A stretch of DNA of 64,000 nucleotides, from positions 62,001-126,000 of the forward strand of contig JARNMJ010000004.1 of NCBI GenBank assembly GCA_029432795.1, in the 5' to 3' direction. The DNA is from Pontiellaceae bacterium B12219. GTDB taxonomy: Bacteria; Verrucomicrobiota; Kiritimatiellia; Kiritimatiellales; Pontiellaceae. A model generated the notes under the pieces. The model was not told the origin of the DNA. It made no database searches and saw only the letters and a list, made by a program, of their open reading frames with translations. The position numbers and the translations under genes are program-made. This document shows positions 45,797-53,369 of this stretch, piece by piece (position 1 is the first letter of the stretch; each line of letters opens with the position of its first letter).

Positions 45797-47239
45797 ATGA
45801 AGAAACTAAATTTAATCCTGATCATCCTTGTCGCAGGAACCCTGCACCTGCAGGCCAAGCCGGCCGAGGAGGAAGCTCCTGACTTTATGCCGAAAAAAGG
45901 TACGAGTTTTGAAGAGCGCTTTGATGACCGTCTGCAACAGACGCCCGATTCGCTGGCGCGTCAGGAGCTGTGGTTCCGCGATGCCAAGTTCGGTGCCTTC
46001 ATTCACTTCGGCGTCTATTCAACGCTGGAAGGGGAGTACAAAGGCCGGGGTAACGGCTTCCGCTATTCCGAGTGGATTCAGATTTCCGCCCAGATGTCTG
46101 CCAATGAATACCACGAAGTGGCCGCCACATTTAACCCCGTTGATTTCGACGCCGATGCGTGGGCAAAAACGTTTAAGGATTGCGGCATTCAGTATGTCGT
46201 GATCACCTCCAAGCATCATGACGGCTTTGCGCTCTTTGATTCAGCGGTCAGCGACTACAACATTGTCGACTACACGCCGTTTAAACGGGATATCATCAAG
46301 GAACTCAGCGAAGCGTGCCACAAGCAGGGTCTCATGTTCGGTGTCTACTATTCACATGCACAGGATTGGGATGAACCCGATGCCCCATACCTGAACAAAC
46401 GCTGTAAACGTGAAGTGATCCATCCTGATCTGCCAGACGACTTCGAACCTGATATGGATCGTTACATCATGAATAAGAGCCTGCCCCAGGTGGAGGAGCT
46501 GGTGAAGAATTATGATCTGGATCTGATCTGGTTTGATACGCCGGTTGATATGAACATGGAACGGGCGCAGCTCTTCAGCGATATGGTTCGGAAATATCGT
46601 CCGAACTGCCTGATTAATTCCCGTTTGATCCACCGTGGTAAAGGGGTCATTGTTCCGGAATATCTCCCGCTCTATGACTATGTCTCGATCGGCGATAAGG
46701 AAGTCCCCACCAGAAAGCTCCCGCTCTATGTCGAGTCGCCCGACAGCGTCAGCTCCTCCTTTGGCTACAAAACCAAAGGAAAACACTACTATCACACGCC
46801 CAAAGAAATGATCGAGCGTTTTGTACATACGGTTTGTGCCGGTGGTAATGCGCTGATCAATAACGGTCCGATGGGTAATGGACAGCTCGATCCCGAAGCG
46901 GTCCGCATCTATGGCATCATGGGCGAGTGGCTCAACGTCAACGGCGAATCCATCTACGGCACGGTCCGCAATCCGCTGGATGAACGCCCGGAGTGGGGCG
47001 ATCTCTCCGCCAGCAAAGACGGGAAAACCGTCTACCTGCACATTCTGGAATGGCCGGAATCCGGAAACGTAGTGTTGGAGGGCCTGCCGACGGTCACAGC
47101 CGCAACGTATCTGGTTAACGGCGAAGTTGCCGAGTTTGTTCAGGCGGGCGATGTGCTGGAAATTAATCTGCCCGCTGAGCCGCTGAATGAATACGACACG
47201 GTCGTTAAAGTCAACGTTGCGAACAGCATTGGAGAATAG
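45797..47239 (+). CDS. Alpha-L-fucosidase, GH29
   Basis: About 480 aa; the ATG at 45797 follows TTGGAGAT and starts the signal peptide MKKLNLILIILVAGTLHLQA (an in-frame TTG at 45785 is less likely). GH29 blocks: AKFGAFIHFGVYSTLEGEYKG, QYVVITSKHHDGFALFDS, GVYYSHAQDW, and YDLDLIWFDTPVD with predicted nucleophile D247, then GGNALINNGPMGNGQ. The C-terminal sandwich contains HILEWPESGNVVLEGLP. It starts 24 bp after the sulfatase and ends 1 bp before the SGNH gene. It is closer to 40871 than to 20649. Confidence 0.94.
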   Translation: MKKLNLILIILVAGTLHLQAKPAEEEAPDFMPKKGTSFEERFDDRLQQTPDSLARQELWFRDAKFGAFIHFGVYSTLEGEYKGRGNGFRYSEWIQISAQMSANEYHEVAATFNPVDFDADAWAKTFKDCGIQYVVITSKHHDGFALFDSAVSDYNIVDYTPFKRDIIKELSEACHKQGLMFGVYYSHAQDWDEPDAPYLNKRCKREVIHPDLPDDFEPDMDRYIMNKSLPQVEELVKNYDLDLIWFDTPVDMNMERAQLFSDMVRKYRPNCLINSRLIHRGKGVIVPEYLPLYDYVSIGDKEVPTRKLPLYVESPDSVSSSFGYKTKGKHYYHTPKEMIERFVHTVCAGGNALINNGPMGNGQLDPEAVRIYGIMGEWLNVNGESIYGTVRNPLDERPEWGDLSASKDGKTVYLHILEWPESGNVVLEGLPTVTAATYLVNGEVAEFVQAGDVLEINLPAEPLNEYDTVVKVNVANSIGE

Positions 47240-47240
47240 G

Positions 47241-48023
47241 ATGATGGAACGAATGAATCGCCTGCTTTTGGCGGCACTCTTTTGTGGAGCGTCCGCGTTT
47301 GGTGCGGCAAGCACGAACAGCGCAGAGGATGCATGGTATAAGCTCGTGGGAAATAAGTTTTCGACGCGCCCGGAGTTCAAGTTTGTGAAGAACAACCCGG
47401 CGTTGCCCAATGTATTGATCTATGGCGATTCAATCTCCATTCACTATACGGAGCGCGTGCGCAAACAGCTGAAAGACCGGGCGAATGTGTATCGTCTTTA
47501 TTGTAATGGCGGTGACTCCGGCTCGTTCATCGGAAAAATGACCAAAATGCAAACGGCCATGTGCGACGAAAAGCTCAAAGATCCGTGGACGTTTAAGTGG
47601 GATGTAATCCAGTTCAACGTCGGGCTGCACGACCTGAAATACCTCGATGGCAAGAAACTCGACAAGGTGAACGGCAAACAGGTTTCCTCGATTGAGATGT
47701 ACCAAAAGAACCTCGGGGATATCATTGTGTATCTGAAGCAACTCGCTCCGAATGCGACGCTCATCTTCGCGACAACCACGCCGGTTGCACCGGAAGAAGC
47801 AGGCCGAAAGGCGGGCGATTCGGAAAAGTATAATGCGGCAGCGCTTGAGGTGTTGGCGAATGATCCGGAAATTAAAATTAACGATCTATACAGCTTCACC
47901 CTGCCTCACCATTCCGAGTGGGGGATCGCTGCGGACAATGTTCATTATAATGAAACCGGATGGAGTGCGCAGGGTGATGAAGTCGCACGTGTCATTCTCG
48001 AGATACTTCCTGAGAAGAAATAA
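47241..48023 (+). CDS. SGNH/GDSL-family hydrolase (putative carbohydrate esterase)
   Basis: 260 aa. The ATG at 47241, after GGAGAATAGG, gives a signal peptide (to about residue 22). SGNH blocks: I, NVLIYGDSISIHY (nucleophile S64); II, a Gly in YCNGGDSGSF; III, NVGLHDLKYLDGK, where the usual GxND is GLHD; V, AADNVHYNETG with the catalytic Asp/His. Such enzymes remove acetyl or acyl groups from sugars. It is the last gene of the operon 44294-48023, one base after the GH29 stop. The Asn-to-His change in block III may alter the oxyanion hole. Confidence 0.88.
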   Translation: MMERMNRLLLAALFCGASAFGAASTNSAEDAWYKLVGNKFSTRPEFKFVKNNPALPNVLIYGDSISIHYTERVRKQLKDRANVYRLYCNGGDSGSFIGKMTKMQTAMCDEKLKDPWTFKWDVIQFNVGLHDLKYLDGKKLDKVNGKQVSSIEMYQKNLGDIIVYLKQLAPNATLIFATTTPVAPEEAGRKAGDSEKYNAAALEVLANDPEIKINDLYSFTLPHHSEWGIAADNVHYNETGWSAQGDEVARVILEILPEKK

Positions 48024-48196
48024 TAACATTGTTTTGAAAGGAAGAGGCTCCCGGGAATATTATTCAGTATGGCTGGTTTAAGGCGGTTTCGTCCTGATTG
48101 CCGGATTCCGGCTATCCCTAAAATGAGGGATATACAGGATGCTGAAGTTGAGTAAAGTATACGGTTAAACATACTTTCAACTAACAGGAGAAGTTA
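48024..48196. other. Intergenic promoter region
   Basis: No gene. Contains the 18-bp element at 48114-48131 and a TATACGGTTAAA stretch about 25 bp further on. CAGGAG precedes the next ATG. Confidence 0.4.
48114..48131 (+). promoter_or_regulatory. 18-bp palindromic element (copy 9)
   Basis: ATCCCtaaaatgaGGGAT, perfect arms, 66 bp upstream of the sulfatase at 48197. Confidence 0.75.
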
Positions 48197-50032
48197 ATGC
48201 TTCAACGACGTATTATACTAGCTGCGATTGCGGTGGGTGCTCTTGTGGGCTCAGCCGTTTCCAAGGATTGGAATAAACCGAATGTGGTCATTGTGATAAC
48301 CGACGACCAGGGCTACGGGGATATGGCCTTCACCGGAAACCCGGCCATCAAAACCCCGACGATCGACAAGCTGCGCAACCAGTCGACGCTGCTCAACAAC
48401 TTTCACGTCGACCCCACCTGTGCGCCGACCCGCTCCGCATTGATGACCGGCCGCTATTCCAACCGCGTCGGTGTCTGGCACACAGTGCAGGGGCGCAGCA
48501 TGCTGCGCCGCCGCGAAGTTACCATGGCCGATATTTTCAGCGCCAACGGCTATGCCACGGGTATGTTCGGTAAATGGCATCTGGGCGATTGCTATCCCTA
48601 TCGCCCGGAGGACCGTGGTTTTCAGCATTGCATCTATCATAAGGCCGGCGGCGTCGGCCAGGCTCCCGACTATTGGGGCAACGACTATTTTGACGATACC
48701 TACGTTGTTAACGGAAAGCTCCAGCGCTTTGAAGGGTTCTGCACCGATATCTGGTTCGATGAAGGGATGAAATTTATCGAGGCGAATAAAAATAAACCGT
48801 TCTTCGCCTATATCGCGCTCAACGCCCCGCATAAACCGCTCTATTGTCCGGAGGAATACAGCAACCCCTACGAAAATAACCCGCAGGTATCCCACGCCGA
48901 GTTCTATGGCATGATTGCCAATATCGATGAAAATCTCGATAAGCTGATGAAGCTGCTGGACGACGAAGGCCTGGCGGACAATACGATTCTGATTTTCATG
49001 ACCGATAACGGCACCGCCGGCGGTCTTGAAGACGGCCGCGGCTATGATGGCGGAATGCGCGGTATGAAAAACTCGGAATATGAAGGGGGACATCGTGTTC
49101 CTTTCATGATCCGTTGGCCGAATGGAAAAATTGAAGCAGGAAAGTCCATCGAGCAGCTCACGGCCCATATCGATATTCTACCCACTTTTATCGATCTCTG
49201 CGGACTGACCGCTCCCGAGACCGAATACGATGGCAGCAGTCTGCGTGAACTCTTGTACGGTGATGGAAAATCGTGGCCGGACCGGGCGCTTGTCGTGGAA
49301 ACCCAACGGGTGGTGACGCCGGAAAAGTGGCGCCATTGTGCCGTGATGACCGATCAGTGGCGCCTGGTGAACGGCGTGGAACTTTACGAACTGAAGAGCG
49401 ATCCCAAACAGGAACATGATGTTGCCGCACAGCATCCTGAAGTGGTTGAGCGCCTGCGCGGAAAATACGACACCTTCTGGAACGATGTCTCGCAGGAGCA
49501 TGATCTGACCAGTTACATGGTCATCGGCTCCGACCGTGCGCCCATCGTAAAACTCTCTTCGCACGACTGGCTGATCGATAAACTTCCGCCGTGGAATCAG
49601 AATCATATCAAAAACGGTGATGTGGCAGAAGAATCGTTCTGGGCAATCGAGGTTGAGCGCGACGGGGACTATGAAATTTCGCTGCGCCGCTGGCCGGTCG
49701 AAGCCGATAAAGGTATCAACGACGGCACCTATGGAAAGGCTTACAACTATAAGCAGGCGCGGATGCGTATCGGGGATATTGATGAAACCATCGACATTCC
49801 GGAAGGTGCAAAAGAAGTCACGTTTAAGGTTTCACTGAAAAAAGGGATCACCCATCTTTCTCCGGTTTTCATCAGCCCCGAGCTGACGGCAACGCCGTAC
49901 TATGCGTATGTAACGCATAAACCGAAACCCGGCTGGCAGACTCCGGAGGGCATGGGCATTCCGGTTTACGATCCGGCGTATGGCCGCGTTCCGCCGCAGA
50001 TTAATAAGGCGAGAGCCAAAGTTATTGAATAA
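48197..50032 (+). CDS. Sulfatase (CAPTR) with C-terminal beta-sandwich
   Basis: 611 aa. Signal peptide about 1-22. S1 sulfatase with [12 protein letters not shown] metal site, formylglycine site C75-A-P-T-R in [48 protein letters not shown] and MTDNGTAGG. The sulfatase domain ends near 435; the remaining ~175 residues ([28 protein letters not shown]...[10 protein letters not shown]) form an extra beta-sandwich that may bind carbohydrate. Same subfamily as 44294 by active site and flanks. It is 8 bp upstream of 50041 and shares its operon. Confidence 0.95.
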   Translation: MLQRRIILAAIAVGALVGSAVSKDWNKPNVVIVITDDQGYGDMAFTGNPAIKTPTIDKLRNQSTLLNNFHVDPTCAPTRSALMTGRYSNRVGVWHTVQGRSMLRRREVTMADIFSANGYATGMFGKWHLGDCYPYRPEDRGFQHCIYHKAGGVGQAPDYWGNDYFDDTYVVNGKLQRFEGFCTDIWFDEGMKFIEANKNKPFFAYIALNAPHKPLYCPEEYSNPYENNPQVSHAEFYGMIANIDENLDKLMKLLDDEGLADNTILIFMTDNGTAGGLEDGRGYDGGMRGMKNSEYEGGHRVPFMIRWPNGKIEAGKSIEQLTAHIDILPTFIDLCGLTAPETEYDGSSLRELLYGDGKSWPDRALVVETQRVVTPEKWRHCAVMTDQWRLVNGVELYELKSDPKQEHDVAAQHPEVVERLRGKYDTFWNDVSQEHDLTSYMVIGSDRAPIVKLSSHDWLIDKLPPWNQNHIKNGDVAEESFWAIEVERDGDYEISLRRWPVEADKGINDGTYGKAYNYKQARMRIGDIDETIDIPEGAKEVTFKVSLKKGITHLSPVFISPELTATPYYAYVTHKPKPGWQTPEGMGIPVYDPAYGRVPPQINKARAKVIE

Positions 50033-50040
50033 AGGAAGTT

Positions 50041-51528
50041 ATGAAAAAAATAATTCTGATCCTGCTTTGGGCGGGTGTTGCATGCGCGAAACAGCCGAAT
50101 ATCATCTACCTGATGTCAGACGATCAGAGTGCCTACACCATGGGTTGCTACGGCAATTCGGATGTGCAGACGCCCAACCTTGACCGCCTTGCGGCCGATG
50201 GTATGGCGTTTGACAATCACTACGACACCACCGCCATCTGCATGGCCTCGCGCGCCACCGTCATGACCGGGATGTATGAATACAAGACCGGCTGTAATTT
50301 TGACCACGGCGATATGAAACCCGGGGTTTGGCGGAAGTCGTATCCGGTGCTGCTGCGCGAGGCGGGCTATTTGACCGCCTTCGCCGGCAAGTTCGGTTTT
50401 GAAGTGGAAGGCATTGGACTGTGCGCCGAAGACTTTGACCGATGGGGAGGGGGACCGGGCCAGACCAGCTATGAAACCGCGAAAAACAAGTCGATGGCGG
50501 CCTATGCCGAGGAGTACCCGCACTCTACGCTTTCCTACGGAGCTTTCGGTCGCGACTTCATCCGGGATGCCGCGAAGTCGGATCAGCCCTTCTGCCTGTC
50601 GATCAGTTTCAAAGCCCCGCATAAACCGGCAACGCCGGACCCGAAGTTTGATGATATCTATGCCGGAAAGGTTTTTAAGAAACCCGAAAACTATGGCCGG
50701 GAAAACGGGGCGCATTTTGCTGAACAGACCCGGCAGGATCGTCAGTATGAGCGCTTTAATTCATGGCATTATGCGGATCGGTACGACGAGGTGATGGCGA
50801 CCTACCATCAGCAGATCTATGCCATCGACGTGGCGGTCGGCATGATCCGCGAAGCCTTGGTGGAGCAGGGCGTTGCCGACAATACGGTAATCATTTACAC
50901 CTCCGACAACGGGTTCTTCTGCGGATCGCACGGTTATGGCTCGAAGGTGCTGCCCTACGAAGAGGCCACGCGCGTTCCCATGATTATTTATGATCCGCGC
51001 AATCCAAACTCCGGCAAACAGCTGCGCTCTGACGCATTGACCGGAAACATCGATTTTGCACCTACGATTCTTCGTTTGGCCGATCTTCCAATCCCGGAAA
51101 ATATGGATGGTGCTGATTTGATGAAACTCTACACAAACCCGCAGGCATCGATTCATGAATCGCTCGCACTGATTAATGTCTGGGGCAAGGCCCCGACCCA
51201 CGCGCTGGGCGTTGTGACCAAGGATTTGAAATATATTCACTGGGGCTATGCCGCGGATGGATTCGAGGTGACCGAAGAACTTTATAACCTGAGCAATGAT
51301 CCGCTTGAAATGGTCAATCAGGCCGGGAACCCGGAATACAGTGCCGCCATGCAGCGGATGCAAAAAGCATACGATCAGCATCTCAGCAAGTGGAAGGCTG
51401 AAGCCGTGCCGTACAACAACTACCAGCCCTACGGAACGCTCTTCGATAGAAATGTGGAATGGTCTGAAAAAGAGCTCCTGCTGACTAAAGCCAAAAAAGC
51501 CAAAGCGGCAGCGAAGAAGAAAAGGTAG
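50041..51528 (+). CDS. Sulfatase with CxAxR active site (CMASR)
   Basis: 495 aa. Signal peptide about 1-16 ([16 protein letters not shown]), start after AAAGGAAG. The S1 sulfatase has MSDDQ metal site (25-29), [23 protein letters not shown], and formylglycine site C67-M-A-S-R in [20 protein letters not shown]. All other sulfatases here have Pro at that position; CxAxR is known mainly from sulfatases matured by the radical-SAM enzyme anSME, though the motif alone does not prove the route. Its closest relative in the window is the sulfatase part of 32788 (MYEYK/LYEYK, WGG, AAEYPH, GAFG.DFI). Lys/Ala-rich C-terminus. Confidence 0.94.
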   Translation: MKKIILILLWAGVACAKQPNIIYLMSDDQSAYTMGCYGNSDVQTPNLDRLAADGMAFDNHYDTTAICMASRATVMTGMYEYKTGCNFDHGDMKPGVWRKSYPVLLREAGYLTAFAGKFGFEVEGIGLCAEDFDRWGGGPGQTSYETAKNKSMAAYAEEYPHSTLSYGAFGRDFIRDAAKSDQPFCLSISFKAPHKPATPDPKFDDIYAGKVFKKPENYGRENGAHFAEQTRQDRQYERFNSWHYADRYDEVMATYHQQIYAIDVAVGMIREALVEQGVADNTVIIYTSDNGFFCGSHGYGSKVLPYEEATRVPMIIYDPRNPNSGKQLRSDALTGNIDFAPTILRLADLPIPENMDGADLMKLYTNPQASIHESLALINVWGKAPTHALGVVTKDLKYIHWGYAADGFEVTEELYNLSNDPLEMVNQAGNPEYSAAMQRMQKAYDQHLSKWKAEAVPYNNYQPYGTLFDRNVEWSEKELLLTKAKKAKAAAKKKR

Positions 51529-51823
51529 GGCTGGCTCTTCGAACCGGCCGCATCCCGCATGGTAATCATGTCGGGAAATTGGCGGCGAAAGTGACCTGAT
51601 CCCATAAACCTGTACAGGTTTAAATGAAAGTTTTCCGTGGTCAAAAGCTAAAGATATCATCTGCAATTGCATTCCGTTGCGGATAAATCTTCCGAGAGGG
51701 AGGCTGAGCTACCAAATGATTCTTCGCAGATGCGCGGAGCCGTCGGGGTTTAATTTTTCTGCGTCCTCTGCGGCTCTGCGAGGGGGAATCTAAATATTTC
51801 TGTCACCCATTTTTCTGTCAAAT

Positions 51824-52094
51824 ATTCGGACCGGACTGGCGGGTGGGGGCAAGGTCAGGTTCCGGTGCGGGTTCGGCGGGCAGGTCTCGTTCCTCAACCA
51901 TGTCCCGCCCTACAATCTAAAGTGCTTTAACTTCATGCCATTGCCCGTCCTGAATGTCATTTCCTCAAGCGCAATTTGCTCTGTGCAGAGCAGGCGAGTC
52001 GCCTGCCCCGTTACCTGGCCTTCCCCACGAAAAATACCCTTAAGGACGTGATATTCTTCCCTGTCAAATATTCAGGCCGGTCAGGAGGGCGGGG
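51824..52094 (+). repeat. Pair of imperfect direct repeats
   Basis: About 35 bp starting ctgtcaaatattc (near 51823 and again near 52060), each followed by a G-rich gcggg/ggcgggg sequence. The second copy runs straight into the 18-bp element at 52096, so the first may be a duplication of the promoter-proximal segment without the palindrome. Confidence 0.45.
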
Positions 52095-52095
52095 C

Positions 52096-52113
52096 ATCCT
52101 AAAAAATGGGGAT
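52096..52113 (+). promoter_or_regulatory. 18-bp palindromic element (copy 10)
   Basis: ATCCTaaaaaatgGGGAT followed by GGGTAGATTTTTC; one arm mismatch. It is 56 bp upstream of the esterase ATG at 52169. Confidence 0.7.
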
Positions 52114-52168
52114 GGGTAGATTTTTCCACGGCTGGTAGTATGCGGTGTTTATAGTCGGGAGAAAATGG

Positions 52169-53098
52169 ATGAAGAGTTTGGTATTGGTTCTGTTGTGTGC
52201 GGTGATGGCATCGGATGCAAAGGTTGAATGGTCCGGGGAGACGGTGCTGGATGTCACCTATAAGCAGGTGGGCAACCGGCAACTCAAAATGGACATCTAC
52301 ATGCCGCCGGCTGGAAAAACTTCAGCCGCGCCCGTGCTGTATTATGTGCACGGCGGCGGATGGGCGGCCGGCAGTAAGGACAAAGGTGGCCTTCCGCTGA
52401 TGCGCCCGGTATTTGAGCAGGTGGCTGAAAAGGGATTTGTTTGTGTATCCATCGACTATCGCCTCTGCAAAAAGAACAGCGGGATTATCATGCGCGACTG
52501 CGTGGTGGATGCGATGGACGGGCTGCGTTTTCTGAAGCAGCATGCAGCGCAGTTTGGCATTGATCCAGACCGTATTGTGGTTTGGGGCGATTCGGCCGGT
52601 GGGCAGTTGGCGCAGATGCTTACGCTGGCCGATCCGAAAACCTTCATCGGCGATGCATCCCTTTCTGAATTCGATGTTTTTCCAAGGGCTGGAATTTCCT
52701 GGTACGGCCCGACCGACTTTACGGATGTGAATCTTTTCATAACGGATCTATCGGATAAGAATCCGGATCGTTTCGGTTTCAGGATCACGGGTGAGGAGGG
52801 CGGGTTCGCGAAGTTTCCTGAAGCCTACCAGGAAATGAGCCCGATTAACTGGATCAAAAAAGACAGTTCGCCGTTGCTGTTGATGCAGGGCGACACGGAT
52901 TCAACCATTCCCTATGCGCATGCGCCGCACCTGAAGAAGAAAGCGGATGCAATTGGAGCCGATGTCGAAATGGTGATTGTTAAACATGCCGGACATAACT
53001 GGCGGAAGGCCGGTGGTGATCCTGACCCCGGCGTGGCGGAGATTCAGCGCATGACGGCGGAATACGCAATACGCCAAGCAGCGCCGAATGCTGAATAA
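52169..53098 (+). CDS. Alpha/beta-hydrolase, carbohydrate esterase-like
   Basis: About 309 aa from the ATG at 52169 (GGGAGAAAA upstream; GTG at 52145 rejected). Signal peptide MKSLVLVLLCAVMASDA. BD-FAE/lipase-type hydrolase: [16 protein letters not shown] (oxyanion hole, about 54-69), GDSAGGQLAQ (nucleophile S142), QGDTDSTIPYAH (Asp) and KHAGHNWRKAG (His). It is a full-length paralogue of the partial gene at 1-831, and the two bracket most of the island. It likely deacylates the glycan that the sulfatases and fucosidases attack. It is a single-gene unit behind its own 18-bp element. Confidence 0.92.
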   Translation: MKSLVLVLLCAVMASDAKVEWSGETVLDVTYKQVGNRQLKMDIYMPPAGKTSAAPVLYYVHGGGWAAGSKDKGGLPLMRPVFEQVAEKGFVCVSIDYRLCKKNSGIIMRDCVVDAMDGLRFLKQHAAQFGIDPDRIVVWGDSAGGQLAQMLTLADPKTFIGDASLSEFDVFPRAGISWYGPTDFTDVNLFITDLSDKNPDRFGFRITGEEGGFAKFPEAYQEMSPINWIKKDSSPLLLMQGDTDSTIPYAHAPHLKKKADAIGADVEMVIVKHAGHNWRKAGGDPDPGVAEIQRMTAEYAIRQAAPNAE

Positions 53099-53125
53099 TA
53101 CTCTTCAGAAAAACGGATCCGTATA

Positions 53126-53251
53126 ATGAAAAACTCAACGCAGAGTCGCAGTGTCGCAGAGTTGGCTCGACTGTTACTATTTGAAACCGCGTTGGATGAG
53201 CAACAGCTGAACGCGGTTTATGATTATTTGAGGACGGTCTATTTTGAATAG
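53126..53251 (+). CDS. Possible small protein (41 aa)
   Basis: An open frame beginning MKNSTQSRSVAELARLLLFE and ending DEQQLNAVYDYLRTVYFE, composition like a small helical protein. No clear ribosome-binding site precedes the ATG, and its 5' part overlaps a cgcagagtcgcag..cgcagag repeat-like segment, so it may be chance or the tail of a lost gene. No family recognised. Confidence 0.25.
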   Translation: MKNSTQSRSVAELARLLLFETALDEQQLNAVYDYLRTVYFE

Positions 53252-53279
53252 CTTTCATGCGTGGAGCGCGTATTTCAGG

Positions 53280-53297
53280 ATAGCTCAAAATAGGGAT
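53280..53297 (+). promoter_or_regulatory. 18-bp palindromic element (copy 11)
   Basis: ATAGCtcaaaataGGGAT, left arm partly degenerate, followed by AGGCAGCTTTTCC as in copy 7. It is 73 bp upstream of the GH95 gene; GATAAC lies about 19 bp downstream. Confidence 0.65.
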
Positions 53298-53369
53298 AGG
53301 CAGCTTTTCCAGAGCTGATAACATCTTCTATTTATCACGGATAATTTGGGTGCGTTTAATGGAGAAAGT

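Larger units (their letters stand above)
51529..52168. other. Long intergenic region with several repeats
   Basis: No gene found. It holds: the 22402-type repeat at 51672; a tctgcg..ctctgcgg..ctctgcgag segment near 51755-51785; an imperfect direct repeat (ctgtcaaatattcggaccgg near 51823, ctgtcaaatattcaggccgg near 52060); an 8-bp-arm inverted repeat gcaggcga/tcgcctgc at 51990-52006; and the 18-bp element at 52096. Confidence 0.5.

Noticed and set aside
46352-47410. 352-codon minus-strand frame opposite GH29 and SGNH genes, and similar shadows at 44207-45202, 48251-49168 and 10215-11138
   Set aside because: They mirror real genes, lack signal peptides or domains, and have shadow-type amino-acid composition.
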